Part shown: positions 1 through 8,884 of the stretch, piece by piece
How the letters are laid out: the number at the start of each line of letters is the position of its first letter
Position numbering within the stretch: position 1 is the first letter of the stretch
Assembly (NCBI GenBank): GCA_035906255.1
Contig: JAMIFM010000007.1
Coordinates: 1-64,000 of the forward strand
Length of the DNA: 64,000 nt
Source of the DNA: SB11 sp035906255
GTDB lineage: Bacteria; Bacteroidota; Bacteroidia; UBA8524
Reading direction: 5' to 3'
Translations under genes and position numbers: made by a program
The notes under the pieces: generated by a model
Told to the model about the DNA's origin: nothing
Seen by the model: the letters and a program-made list of their open reading frames with translations, nothing else
Databases searched by the model: none

Positions 1-205
1 CCCTAAATCCCCTGTGGGGACTTTACCAACGACGGGCAAGTGCGGCTGTTTCCCTCCTTGGGTGGTTAGTGGGCTGGTAAGGAGGGACTAAGGGAGGTGT
101 CGAACAGATTGCCACGTCAGCCGAAGACGGCCTCCTCGCAATGACGATGGTCAGGTGCACGTGCGGCTGTTTTCCCCTATCAAGGAGGAACGCCAACGCA
201 CAGCC
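1..205. repeat. Mosaic intergenic repeat block 1
   Basis: Gene-free leading stretch built from short modules that recur at 1865-2215, 4795-5560 and 8380-8760. Recognisable pieces are a module starting CCCTAAATCCCCTGTGGGG at the window edge, a piece containing CGACGGGCAAGTGCGGCTG, and a CTCGCAATGACGATGG module near 137-150. The long open frames through such blocks differ between copies and have no protein features, so I do not call genes here. The block may start before the window. Confidence 0.7.
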
Positions 206-260
206 CTCTTTAAAAAAAGTTTACAGGTTTGGTTTGTAATTATTAACTATGCACTAAACT

Positions 261-824
261 ATGTTAACCGTTAATTTTACTCCGTTTCCAACGCTGCACA
301 CCGAACGATTGGTGCTGCGCGAAATAAACCACAACGACGATGAAGATGTGTTTCTACTGCGCTCAAACAGAGGGCTGATGGAATATATAGACCGCCCAAA
401 AGCCGAAACCATTGACGATGCCAAAATACTGGTGCAACGGATGATGGATGTTGTAGTTAATAACGAGGGTATTAGTTGGGGAATTACCCTTAAAGGTTCT
501 GATAAACTGATTGGTACTATTGGCTTTTGGCGATTGGTAAAAGAACATTACCGAGGCGAAGTAGGCTATATGCTGCACAGCGATTACCATCGCCAAGGGA
601 TAATGAAAGAAGCCTTACTATTGGCCGCTGAGTACGCCTTTAAAAGTATAAAACTACATACCATAGAGGCCAATATAAACCCTGCCAACACAGCATCAAT
701 TAAACTGGCCGAAAGCGTAGGTTTTGTTCAAGAAGCCTATTTTAAAGAAAATTATTACTACAACGGTAAATTCTTAGACTCAGCCATATTCACATTATTC
801 AACCCTTATGATATAGTAACATAG
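261..824 (+). CDS. GNAT family N-acetyltransferase (RimJ/RimL type)
   Basis: A 187-residue protein that begins with the usual RimJ/RimL opening: LHTERLVLREI at about residues 12-22. The acetyl-CoA binding segment EVGYMLHSDYHRQGI lies at about 100-114, followed by LHTIEANINPANTASIKLAESVGF at about 130-153 (given here only as a landmark), the conserved C-terminal part of this subfamily. Members transfer acetyl from acetyl-CoA to the N-terminus of ribosomal proteins or to small amines; the substrate here cannot be read from sequence. It stands alone between a repeat block and queG. The ATG at 261 gives a full-length domain. Confidence 0.85.
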   Translation: MLTVNFTPFPTLHTERLVLREINHNDDEDVFLLRSNRGLMEYIDRPKAETIDDAKILVQRMMDVVVNNEGISWGITLKGSDKLIGTIGFWRLVKEHYRGEVGYMLHSDYHRQGIMKEALLLAAEYAFKSIKLHTIEANINPANTASIKLAESVGFVQEAYFKENYYYNGKFLDSAIFTLFNPYDIVT

Positions 825-892
825 TAACAGTAATAACAGAAGTGTTACTACTAACACCAGCTATTAGTGTTAGTAATGTTAGTATCTGTTAG

Positions 893-900
893 TATTTTTG
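893..900 (+). promoter_or_regulatory. Bacteroidota -7 promoter element upstream of queG
   Basis: TATTTTTG matches the Bacteroidota -7 consensus TAnnTTTG and ends only 4 bases before the queG ATG at 905, which implies a very short or absent leader. The preceding 826-890 is rich in GTTAGT/ACTAAC steps, with a 7-bp inverted repeat CTAACAC/GTGTTAG at 851-873. I did not find a clear -33 TTTG element. Confidence 0.45.
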
Positions 901-904
901 GGCA

Positions 905-1831
905 ATGGATAAAGCCTTGCACTCCCGTTTGATTAAAGAAGAAGCCCAACGATTGGGTTTTAGCTTTTGCGGTGTGAGCAAAGCAGGCTTTTTAGAAGAT
1001 GAAGCCCAGCAGCTTGAACGTTGGCTAAAGCAAGGTATGCACGGCCAAATGGGCTACATGGAAAACCATTTTGATAAACGCCTCGACCCTACAAAGCTGG
1101 TTGAAGGGGCAAAATCGGTGGTATCGTTCCTGTACAATTACTTCACCCCGCAACACCAACAACACGCTGACGCCCCAAAAATCAGCAAATACGCTTATAA
1201 CACTGATTATCATTTTGTAGTAAAGGATAAGTTAAAGCAATTATTGCAGTTTATTAACGATACGATTGGCGAGGTACACGGGCGGGCATTTGTGGATAGT
1301 GCCCCTGTAATGGAACGCGCTTGGGCGAAAAAAAGCGGGCTGGGCTGGACGGGTAAACACACCCTGCTGATTAATAAACAACGGGGCAGTTTTTATTTTT
1401 TGGGGGAGTTGATTATTGACCTTGAATTAGAGCCTGATGCCCCGATAAAGGATTATTGCGGCACTTGCACCGCCTGTATTGATGCCTGCCCTACAGATGC
1501 TATTACCCCTTATTGGGTAGATGGCAGCAAGTGCATCAGCTACCTGACTATTGAGTTGAAGGACGAAATACCTGCCGAGTTTAAAGGTAAGATGGATAAT
1601 TGGGCGTTTGGGTGTGATATATGTCAACAGGTATGCCCTTGGAATCGTTTTAACCAACCTCACAACGAGCCTGAGTTTGAGCCTCATCCTGATTTGATGA
1701 CAATGGATGCCCGCCAATGGCAAGAAATAACCGAAGATGTGTTTAAGCAACTGTTCAAAAACAGTCCCGTAAAGCGTACCGGCTATAAAGGCCTGAAACG
1801 AAATTTAGATTTTTTGAAAGGAAGCAATTGA
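905..1831 (+). CDS. queG: Epoxyqueuosine reductase QueG
   Basis: This 308-residue protein is a full-length QueG, the cobalamin-dependent iron-sulfur enzyme that reduces epoxyqueuosine to queuosine in tRNA wobble position 34. The catalytic Asp sits in VDSAP at about residue 131. Two [4Fe-4S] ferredoxin motifs are visible: C185-x2-C188-x2-C191-x3-CP, and the second set C237-x2-C240-x3-CPWN with Cys210. The N-terminal RLGFSFCGV and GQMGYM segments are typical. No other queuosine genes are in the window. The ATG at 905 follows a TAnnTTTG promoter element at once. Confidence 0.95.
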   Translation: MDKALHSRLIKEEAQRLGFSFCGVSKAGFLEDEAQQLERWLKQGMHGQMGYMENHFDKRLDPTKLVEGAKSVVSFLYNYFTPQHQQHADAPKISKYAYNTDYHFVVKDKLKQLLQFINDTIGEVHGRAFVDSAPVMERAWAKKSGLGWTGKHTLLINKQRGSFYFLGELIIDLELEPDAPIKDYCGTCTACIDACPTDAITPYWVDGSKCISYLTIELKDEIPAEFKGKMDNWAFGCDICQQVCPWNRFNQPHNEPEFEPHPDLMTMDARQWQEITEDVFKQLFKNSPVKRTGYKGLKRNLDFLKGSN

Positions 1832-1864
1832 CTTTAATTTTTTGGTATCTAAATATACTACAAA

Positions 1865-2215
1865 GGATAGTAAAGGAGCAACATCCCGTCATTGCGAGGT
1901 CTCCCGAAGCAATCCGTTAGTATAAACACTAAAATCTAACTACTAAATTCTAAAAAACTGTTGGCCGTTGACGGTGGGCTGTTGAGTTTCCAACGGATTG
2001 CTTCAAAACCCAAAAGCAGTTTTTCGCAATGACGCAACCTTCGTGTCTTTCTGAGCGCAGCGAAGAACCTTATAACAACTGTGTTCACAAAGCGGGATAA
2101 GATGCTTCCTTCGTCAGCATGACAGCGGTCTTCGTCATTGCGAGAATCTTCCCGAAGCAATCCTACTGAAACTATAGCCTACGACAGCCTACTCGAAATG
2201 ACGGTTACTAGGTTA
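1865..2215. repeat. Mosaic intergenic repeat block 2
   Basis: A gene-free stretch between queG and the convergent CNNM gene. Modules in order: CGTCATTGCGAGGTCTCCCG followed by AAGCAATCCGTT (1889-1919), an AT-rich TATAAACACTAAAATCT module (1921-1937), CTGTTGGCCGTTGAC (1969 on), a CGGATTGCTTC...CGCAATGACG pair (about 1994-2034), TTATAACAACTGTGTTCACA (2070-2089) with GGGATAAGATGCTTCC, and a second GTCATTGCGAG...CGAAGCAATCC near 2133-2163. The same modules occur in blocks 3 and 4. Confidence 0.75.
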
Positions 2216-2261
2216 TAGTTATTTAGTCTATCGAAGAATGTAAGTACGTTGATAGTAAGAT

Positions 2262-3542
2262 CTATTCTTCTTCTTTCACCTGTGTAATCATAATTTTGTC
2301 AATACGGGCACCGTCCATATCAATCACCTCAAGGCGCAGGTTTTGCCACACCAGTGTGTCTTTTTCTTTAGGGATGTTTTTTAGCTCATGGATAATCAAC
2401 CCGCCCACCGTATTAAACGTGTGGCTTGTTGAATTATCATCTAATTCAAAATAATTTAAAAAGTCATAAAACGGATAATCCCCGTCAATGATCCAACTGC
2501 CGTCTTCGCGTTGTTGCAACGTATAATCTTCCTTGTAAAACTCATCCACGTCACCTACCAAAGCCGTCAGCAAATCGTTCATAGTTATCAACCCTTGCAT
2601 TTGCCCGTATTCATCACTCACAATGGCATGGTGTATGCGGCTTTTCTTAAAATTCTCCAACGTCTCATACGCCGATAAATGCTCGCTGATAAAATGCGGC
2701 GGGTGCATATATTCCGAGATTTTAAAATCAGGCTCCTGCAAATGCCTAAACAAATCCTTTAATAAAATATACCCCTCCACATCATACTTATCTCCTTCAT
2801 AAACAGGATATACTGAATGCACGGCTTCATCTACAATTTCACGCACCTTATCGGCCGAAAAATTAATATCCAGCAATACCACATCCTGTCGGTGGGTCAT
2901 CAATGAGCTAACATTACGATCGCCCATACTAAACACACGCTCCATAATATCCTGCTCAATTTCCTGAACCTCTCCAGTTGTAGTGCCCTCCTGAATAATC
3001 GATTTTATTTCTTCCTCCGTCACCTTGCTGTCCGTTGACGGTTTTATGCCAAATAGCGCAATCAAACCATCGGTAACACTGGTTAGTAACCACACAAACG
3101 GAGCAGTAATTTTTGAAATAATATTCATGGGTTGTGCTACCGCCTTGGCAATCTTTTCAGGATTGGTGAGACCGATACGCTTGGGCAGCAATTCGCCCAA
3201 TACCAACGAAAAAAACGTAATGAATACCAGCACCACCACAATTGCAATTGTATTGCTGTAAGGGGCAAGCGCCTCAATCTTTTCAACATTGGCCTGCAAT
3301 TGGTTGGTAATATTTTCACCGCTGTATATACCCGTTAAAATACCAATCAGCGTGATGCCTATTTGCACCGTAGAAAGAAATTTATTTGGGGAGTTTGATA
3401 ACTCCAGTGCGAGTTTAGCCTTTGAACTACCTTTTTTGGCTGCACTCTCCAGCCTCGACTTACGTGCTGATACTAAAGCAATTTCAGCCATCGAGAATAC
3501 ACCGTTAACTAAAATCAGTAAAAAAATAATCAGTAGTTCCAT
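2262..3542 (-). CDS. CNNM/CorC family transporter-type protein (DUF21, CBS, CorC_HlyC)
   Basis: The 426-residue protein has an N-terminal DUF21 membrane domain with hydrophobic segments at about 2-25, 60-80 and 90-150, including the signature FSMAEIALVSARKSRLE. A cytosolic CBS pair follows (about 205-320, with MTHRQDVVLLD and DEYGQMQGLITMNDLL), then a C-terminal CorC/HlyC domain. The family is linked to Mg2+/Co2+ efflux; some Bacteroidota paralogs (GldE) serve gliding, and I cannot separate these. I use the ATG at 3542 because MELLIIFLLILVNGVFS is the usual start; a TTG at 3557 would add five residues. Confidence 0.9.
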   Translation of the reverse strand: MELLIIFLLILVNGVFSMAEIALVSARKSRLESAAKKGSSKAKLALELSNSPNKFLSTVQIGITLIGILTGIYSGENITNQLQANVEKIEALAPYSNTIAIVVVLVFITFFSLVLGELLPKRIGLTNPEKIAKAVAQPMNIISKITAPFVWLLTSVTDGLIALFGIKPSTDSKVTEEEIKSIIQEGTTTGEVQEIEQDIMERVFSMGDRNVSSLMTHRQDVVLLDINFSADKVREIVDEAVHSVYPVYEGDKYDVEGYILLKDLFRHLQEPDFKISEYMHPPHFISEHLSAYETLENFKKSRIHHAIVSDEYGQMQGLITMNDLLTALVGDVDEFYKEDYTLQQREDGSWIIDGDYPFYDFLNYFELDDNSTSHTFNTVGGLIIHELKNIPKEKDTLVWQNLRLEVIDMDGARIDKIMITQVKEEE

Positions 3543-3735
3543 AGGAATATGGGGCAAAGGTAGTAAAACAGCAATAACTGATATAGATTATAAATCCTCA
3601 TATCCACAATCCATAAACTTCATCGTCAACGCAATAATTATTTATCGAAAACATGACGAACTTGGCAACGAAAAACCGCACACAATGTATCACTTAAACT
3701 ATTGAAACCTATTAACTAACGCTAATTTTAATTGT

Positions 3736-4782
3736 ATGCAAATGGGACTATCTGTACAAAAATTTTTCAGTCTCAAAAAGGCCATGTATGGCGTAGCTTT
3801 TTTGTGGGCTTGTTTTACCGCAAAAGCACAAGACCCTGAGTTTACCCAGTTTTACGCCGCACCTGTTTATACCAATCCTGCGCTGGCGGGCACATCAGCA
3901 TGCAATGATAAACAAGCGGGAGGGCGCATGGTACTTAGTTACCGAAACCAATGGCCATCGTTGCCGGGTAGTTTTAAAACCTTCGCTGCATCTTTCGATC
4001 AATATGCGGGCGGGGCGCACGGAGGCGTTGGTATGCTTGCCCTGCGGGACGTTGCAGGTGACGGTTTGCTAACCACCACAGCCGTAAGCGGAGTGTACTC
4101 GTTTATGGGGATGTTTGGAGGCCATAACCACAAACGGTTTGGTTTTAGTTTGGCTATACAAGCGGGTATCATGCAACGCACTATTGATTTTAGCCAACTG
4201 CATTTTGCCGATGAAATTTTACCCAAAAGGGGATTTGTATTACCCACCAAAGAAACATTTGCAACCAACACAGTCACCTTTCCCAACTTTTCGGCGGGCG
4301 GACTGCTTTATTCGGGTTCGTTTTATGCAGGGGTTGCCGTGCACAACATAAGCGAACCTAACCAATCGTTTTTTCATAATACCAATGAGGGGACTACACT
4401 GCCCCGACGTTATACACTACACGCAGGTACAGTAATATCGTTAAAGAAATCGAAGCCTAATCCTACGGAACAACCCATGACCATTTCTCCCAATATTTTG
4501 ATAATGGTTCAGCAAAAATTCTTTCAAACCAATATCGGGTTTTACCTCAACAAAGGTTCTTTTGTGTCGGGGTTGTGGTTTAGGCAAACCGCGCCCAATT
4601 CCGATGCCATTATTGCCCTCATAGGGTTTAAGTTCGATAAGTTTAAAATCGGGTATAGCTATGATATTACTGTATCAGGTGCAAGGCAAGCCGCACCCGG
4701 CTCACACGAAATATCAGCATCAATAGAGTGGTGCGTGAAACGACGTACAGGTTGGAAACCCATTAACTGCCCTATATTGTAA
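3736..4782 (+). CDS. PorP/SprF family type IX secretion outer-membrane protein
   Basis: A 348-residue exported protein with a signal peptide ending in CFTAKAQ (about residue 31), then the family opening DPEFTQFYAAPVYTNPALAG and a pattern of alternating beta strands. PorP/SprF proteins are 14-stranded outer-membrane barrels linked to gliding and T9SS, often paired with large adhesin-like T9SS substrates. Here it stands alone: the T9SS type B candidate at 40259 is far away. It is divergent from the CNNM gene, with about 190 bases between the two starts. ATG at 3736; a second ATG at 3742 is possible. Confidence 0.9.
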   Translation: MQMGLSVQKFFSLKKAMYGVAFLWACFTAKAQDPEFTQFYAAPVYTNPALAGTSACNDKQAGGRMVLSYRNQWPSLPGSFKTFAASFDQYAGGAHGGVGMLALRDVAGDGLLTTTAVSGVYSFMGMFGGHNHKRFGFSLAIQAGIMQRTIDFSQLHFADEILPKRGFVLPTKETFATNTVTFPNFSAGGLLYSGSFYAGVAVHNISEPNQSFFHNTNEGTTLPRRYTLHAGTVISLKKSKPNPTEQPMTISPNILIMVQQKFFQTNIGFYLNKGSFVSGLWFRQTAPNSDAIIALIGFKFDKFKIGYSYDITVSGARQAAPGSHEISASIEWCVKRRTGWKPINCPIL

Positions 4783-4794
4783 ACTGCTACTGCC

Positions 4795-5560
4795 TTTCTG
4801 ACCGCAGGGAAGAACCTTATAACAATTGTGTTAACAAAGCGGGATAAGCTGCTTCCTACGTCAGCATGACAATACCCCTAAATCCCCTGTGGGGACTTGC
4901 TCTTCCCCGTCATTGCGAGTGTCTCCCGAAGCAATCCGTTGGTATAAACACTAAAATATAACTACTAAATTATAAAAAACTGTTGGCCGTTGACAGTGGA
5001 CTGTTGACCTGCAAACAGATTGTCACGTCGTCGTGCCTCCTCCTCGCAATGACGATAGTTGAGCGAGTGCAACAGACAAACATTTAACTCACCCCAAACA
5101 ATACACCCTTGCTTGATAACCCAATACTTCCCCTCTCTTTGTAAGAGAGGGGCGAATATCAGAAAGTCAACCAAAACAAATGCCGAAGGGCGCGTTTGTA
5201 TAGGAGGGACTATGAGAGGTGTCAAACGGATTGCTTCAAAACCCGAAGACGGTTTTTCGCAATGACGATAGTTGAGCGAGTGCGGCAGACAACATTTTAC
5301 TCGCCCAAAACATCGCAACCTTGCTTGATAACCCAACACTTCCCCTCTCTTACAAAGAGAGGGGCGAATATTAGAAAGTCGACCAAAACAAAAATCAGGG
5401 GTGAGTCAAACAGCCTCCCTAAATTATACTTCGACAAGCTCTGTTCAAGCCCTAAAGAGAACTTTACCAACGACGGGCAAGTGCGGCTGCCATCCTGAGC
5501 CTGTTTAAGGATTGAGCTTACCGAAGGGTGCAACTGGTAAAGAGAGATTAATGGTAGTTT
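4795..5560. repeat. Mosaic intergenic repeat block 3
   Basis: The largest block, filling most of the 924-base gap before alaS. In order: TTATAACAATTGTGTTAACA with GGGATAAGCTGCTTCC (about 4817-4855), CCCTAAATCCCCTGTGGGG (about 4875-4895), CCCCGTCATTGCGAG...CGAAGCAATCCGTT (about 4905-4940), the AT-rich TATAAACACTAAAATAT module, CTGTTGGCCGTTGAC (4980 on) and repeated CGCAATGACGATAGTTGAGC. It includes an internal tandem duplication at 5046-5395. Open frames here (for example 5512-5697) carry no domain or homologous start, so I reject them as genes. Confidence 0.75.
5046..5395. repeat. 213-bp-period tandem duplication with an inverted hairpin
   Basis: GACGATAGTTGAGCGAGTGC starts at 5051 and again at 5264, and the similarity continues through TTGCTTGATAACCCAA to about 5183 and 5395. 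Each unit holds a hairpin CCCCTCTCTT/AAGAGAGGGG, at 5130-5152 and 5342-5364. The loop is TGT in the first and ACA in the second, so the second hairpin equals the reverse complement of the first. Confidence 0.75.
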
Positions 5561-5667
5561 ATACCACTTGCTCCTCTACAATCTCTGCAACGATGAGAGC
5601 AATGAGCCTGTCTGACGCTTTTATTACATTCTTACAAATCTGCCTTCTCACAACTCACAAATTCCCT

Positions 5668-5675
5668 TATTTTTG
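5668..5675 (+). promoter_or_regulatory. Candidate -7 promoter element of alaS
   Basis: TATTTTTG matches TAnnTTTG and lies 31 bases before the alaS ATG, just after the end of the repeat block. No -33 element was clear. Confidence 0.4.
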
Positions 5676-5706
5676 CGGCTTCGCAGTAAACGCATAAATA
5701 GCACCA

Positions 5707-8349
5707 ATGAACGCTCAACAAATTAGGCAGCAGTTTTTAGATTTTTTTGAAAGCAAAGGACACAAAATTGTCCCCTCGGCACCCCTTGTAATTAAAAACG
5801 ACCCTACCCTGATGTTTACCAATGCAGGGATGAACCAGTTTAAAGATTATTTTTTGGGCAACCAACAAGCCCCAAACAAAAGGGTGGCCGATACTCAAAT
5901 ATGCCTGCGCGTGAGCGGAAAACACAATGACTTAGAGGATGTGGGGCACGATACCTACCACCATACTATGTTTGAAATGCTGGGCAACTGGAGCTTTGGC
6001 GATTATTTTAAAGAAGATGCCATTGCTTGGGCTTGGGAACTGCTGACTGAAGTGTTTAAACTAGATAAAGACCGCTTATATGTAACGGTGTTTGAAGGGG
6101 ATGTAAACGAAAACCTTGCTTTTGACCAAGAAGCCTACGACTGTTGGAAAAAACACATTGCCGAAGACCGTATTTTGCGTGGGAATAAAAAAGACAATTT
6201 TTGGGAAATGGGTGATACAGGCCCCTGTGGCCCTTGCAGTGAGATACACATTGACCTGCGCCCTGATAGCGAACGCAAAGCCATTAGCGGTGATACATTA
6301 GTGAACAACGACCACCCGCAGGTAATTGAGATTTGGAACAATGTGTTTATGCAATATAACCGCATGGCTGATAGCAGCCTGCAACCATTGCCTGATAAAC
6401 ACGTAGATACAGGCATGGGCTTTGAGCGTTTGGTACGTGCCATTGAAAACAAAACCAGCAACTACGACAGTACAGTGTTTATGCCTTTGATAAACAAGGT
6501 AGAAGCACTTAGCGGAGTGAAATACGTTGGCGGCGACCCTGCTGCTATACCCGGCGGAAGCCCCAAAACCGATATTGCCATCCGTGTGATTGTTGACCAT
6601 ATACGTGCAGTTGCCTTTACAATTGCCGACGGACAATTACCAAGCAACAACGGAGCAGGCTACGTAATACGCCGCATATTGCGCCGCGCTGTACGTTACG
6701 GCTTTAGCTTCCTTAACTTAAAAGAACCTTTCTTTAACCAACTGGTACCCGTACTGGCTCAGGAATTCGGCGGTATTTTCCCCGAAATACGCCAGCAACA
6801 GGATTTTATACAAAAAGTAGTATTAGAAGAAGAAATCAGCTTTTTAAGGACTTTGGAGAATGGGTTGAAGTTGATTGAAAATGAAAACATCAACGGAGAA
6901 CAAGCTTTTAAACTATATGATACTTACGGTTTCCCGATAGATTTAACTGAGCTTATCGCTAAAGAGCGTAGCCTTAGTGTTGACAGAGCTGGATTTGACA
7001 CATTGCTTCAACAACAAAAAGACCGTAGCCGTAAGGCAGCAGAAACTACAAAAGACGATTGGGTTACTGTCCTGAGCTTGCCAAAGGACGACGGAACAGA
7101 ATTTGTTGGTTATGATACCCTTACTGCCGAATCGCGCATACTACGTTACCGCAAGGTGGCAGCCAAAAACAAAGAGTTTTTCCAGTTAGTATTGGATAAA
7201 ACCCCCTTTTATGCTGAAAGTGGTGGACAGGTAGGTGATACAGGGTATTTGCAAAGTGCCAATGAAAAAATTGAGGTGGTAGATACCCAAAAAGAAAATA
7301 ACCTTATCATCCACATCACCAATCGGTTACCCGAAAATTCCGAAGCAGTTTTTGAAGCAAGAGTAGATGTAAATCGTCGCGTTTTAATTGCTGATAATCA
7401 TAGCGCTACGCATTTATTGCACGCGGCTTTAAAACGTGTTTTGGGCGATCACGTAAACCAAAAAGGTAGTTTGGTAGGCCCTGATTACCTGCGTTTTGAC
7501 TTCTCTCATTTTGCTAAAATGACCGAAGAAGAAGTGGCAACCGTCGAACGTATGGTAAACCAAAAAATACGTGAAAACATTGCTTTGACCGAGCAACGCA
7601 ATATCCCTATTGCCGAAGCACAAGCACAGGGTGCTACTGCTTTGTTTGGTGAGAAATACGGAGATACCGTGCGTGTTATCACCTTTGATAAAAATTACAG
7701 CATGGAATTGTGTGGTGGTACCCACGTACCCGCCACAGGTCAAATAGGTTATTTTAAAATCACTGCCGAAACTTCTGTAGCAGCAGGTGTGCGTCGTATT
7801 GAGGCCATTACTGCTGAAAAGGCAGAAGAATTTATCAATGAACAGGTTACATTGGTAGAAGAGGCCAAAGCCTTATTAAATAACACTAAAGACCTTAAAA
7901 AGGGAATTGAAACTCTGTTGAACGAAAAAACCGAATTGCAAAAACGGTTAGAAGCTCTTGAAAATGCACAAGTACAACAAGTAAAAGCAGAGTTGAAACA
8001 AACCATTGAATCAATTAACGGTCTTAACTTTATAGCCCAACGGGTTACCATTGGCAGTGCTGAAGCCATTAAAAACCTTGCTTTTGCACTTCGCGGTGAG
8101 ATTGACAACCTATTTTTGGTACTTACTGCCGAAATTGGAAGCAAGCCCAATATTACTGTAATGATTAGCGACAATCTGGTAAAAGAAAAGGGCTACGATG
8201 CAGGCAAAATTATCCGTGAACTTGCCAAGTTGGTTAAAGGCGGTGGAGGCGGTCAACCTTTTTATGCTACCGCAGGAGGCAGCGATGTAAGCGGTTTGAA
8301 TGCAGTACTTGATGCTGCAAGAAACCTCGCAAGCACCGCTACTGCATAA
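5707..8349 (+). CDS. alaS: Alanine--tRNA ligase
   Basis: At 880 residues this is a full-length class II AlaRS charging tRNA-Ala in the cytosol. The N-terminal catalytic domain opens with FFESKGH and APLVIKNDPTLMFTNAGM, and RRILRRAVRYGF marks the tRNA-recognition region. The editing domain shows HSATHLLHAAL near residue 565 and CGGTH near 669, which supply the editing-site zinc ligands. A coiled coil (about 705-760) precedes the C-terminal C-Ala domain with GKGGGGGQ-like KLVKGGGGGQPFYA. It is monocistronic between two repeat blocks. ATG at 5707 gives the expected N-terminus. Confidence 0.97.
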   Translation: MNAQQIRQQFLDFFESKGHKIVPSAPLVIKNDPTLMFTNAGMNQFKDYFLGNQQAPNKRVADTQICLRVSGKHNDLEDVGHDTYHHTMFEMLGNWSFGDYFKEDAIAWAWELLTEVFKLDKDRLYVTVFEGDVNENLAFDQEAYDCWKKHIAEDRILRGNKKDNFWEMGDTGPCGPCSEIHIDLRPDSERKAISGDTLVNNDHPQVIEIWNNVFMQYNRMADSSLQPLPDKHVDTGMGFERLVRAIENKTSNYDSTVFMPLINKVEALSGVKYVGGDPAAIPGGSPKTDIAIRVIVDHIRAVAFTIADGQLPSNNGAGYVIRRILRRAVRYGFSFLNLKEPFFNQLVPVLAQEFGGIFPEIRQQQDFIQKVVLEEEISFLRTLENGLKLIENENINGEQAFKLYDTYGFPIDLTELIAKERSLSVDRAGFDTLLQQQKDRSRKAAETTKDDWVTVLSLPKDDGTEFVGYDTLTAESRILRYRKVAAKNKEFFQLVLDKTPFYAESGGQVGDTGYLQSANEKIEVVDTQKENNLIIHITNRLPENSEAVFEARVDVNRRVLIADNHSATHLLHAALKRVLGDHVNQKGSLVGPDYLRFDFSHFAKMTEEEVATVERMVNQKIRENIALTEQRNIPIAEAQAQGATALFGEKYGDTVRVITFDKNYSMELCGGTHVPATGQIGYFKITAETSVAAGVRRIEAITAEKAEEFINEQVTLVEEAKALLNNTKDLKKGIETLLNEKTELQKRLEALENAQVQQVKAELKQTIESINGLNFIAQRVTIGSAEAIKNLAFALRGEIDNLFLVLTAEIGSKPNITVMISDNLVKEKGYDAGKIIRELAKLVKGGGGGQPFYATAGGSDVSGLNAVLDAARNLASTATA

Positions 8350-8379
8350 ATCATCCCATACTACCCTGCTGAGCGATAG

Positions 8380-8760
8380 CGAAACATCTTATACTGTTTT
8401 GTAATACCTTAACCACTCATAGTAACTCCTTACCAGCCACCTCCGCACCCTTCGGCAAGCTCAGGAAGGCAGCCGCACTTGCTCAACTATCGTCATTGCG
8501 AGGAGGCCGTCTTCGGCTGACGTGGCAATCTGTTTACATGTCAGCAGTACACCGTCAATGGTCAACAGTTTTTTAGTATTTAGATTTTAGTGTTTATACC
8601 AACGGATTGCTTCGGATAGACCTCGCAATAACGGGGAAGAGCAAGTCCCCACAGGGGATTTAGGGGTATTGTCATGCTGACGAAGGAAGCATCTTATCCC
8701 GCTTTGTGAACACAGTTGTTATAAGGTTCTCCCATACAGTCAGAAGGACGGGGAAGATTG
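8380..8760. repeat. Mosaic intergenic repeat block 4 (inverted orientation)
   Basis: This gap between alaS and the M28 peptidase carries the modules of blocks 2 and 3 in reverse complement and reverse order. The order is CGTCATTGCGAGGAGG (about 8492), AACAGTTTTTTAGTATTTAG and TTTAGTGTTTATACCAACGG (8565-8605), GCAAGTCCCCACAGGGGATT (8642-8661), then GTCATGCTGACGAAGGAAGC and a TTATAAGGTTCT end (8671-8730). Together with block 3 it brackets alaS as a large imperfect inverted repeat. Confidence 0.75.
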
Positions 8761-8884
8761 ATTCATGCACTCTGCCGACGGTAAAAGACTTTCGCTCAAT
8801 TTGCTAATGCAAATGCAAGAAAGAGTCAGATACACTCAAATTTTAACTTCTTGGATTTTTAGTGTTAATTTGGAGTTGAACCGA

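Noticed and set aside
3289..3705. 138-codon plus-strand frame opposite the CNNM gene
   Set aside because: Antisense to a well-supported gene and without any protein features.
4965..5533. Overlapping open frames on both strands in the block before alaS
   Set aside because: They arise from the duplicated repeat units and share no start or protein character.
5512..5697. Open frame of 61 codons before alaS
   Set aside because: It lies in the repeat block, has no domain and overlaps the alaS promoter region; similar frames in other blocks differ.
8765..8884. N-terminal extension of the M28 peptidase
   Set aside because: It begins at the edge of the repeat block, and the signal peptide starts at 8885.
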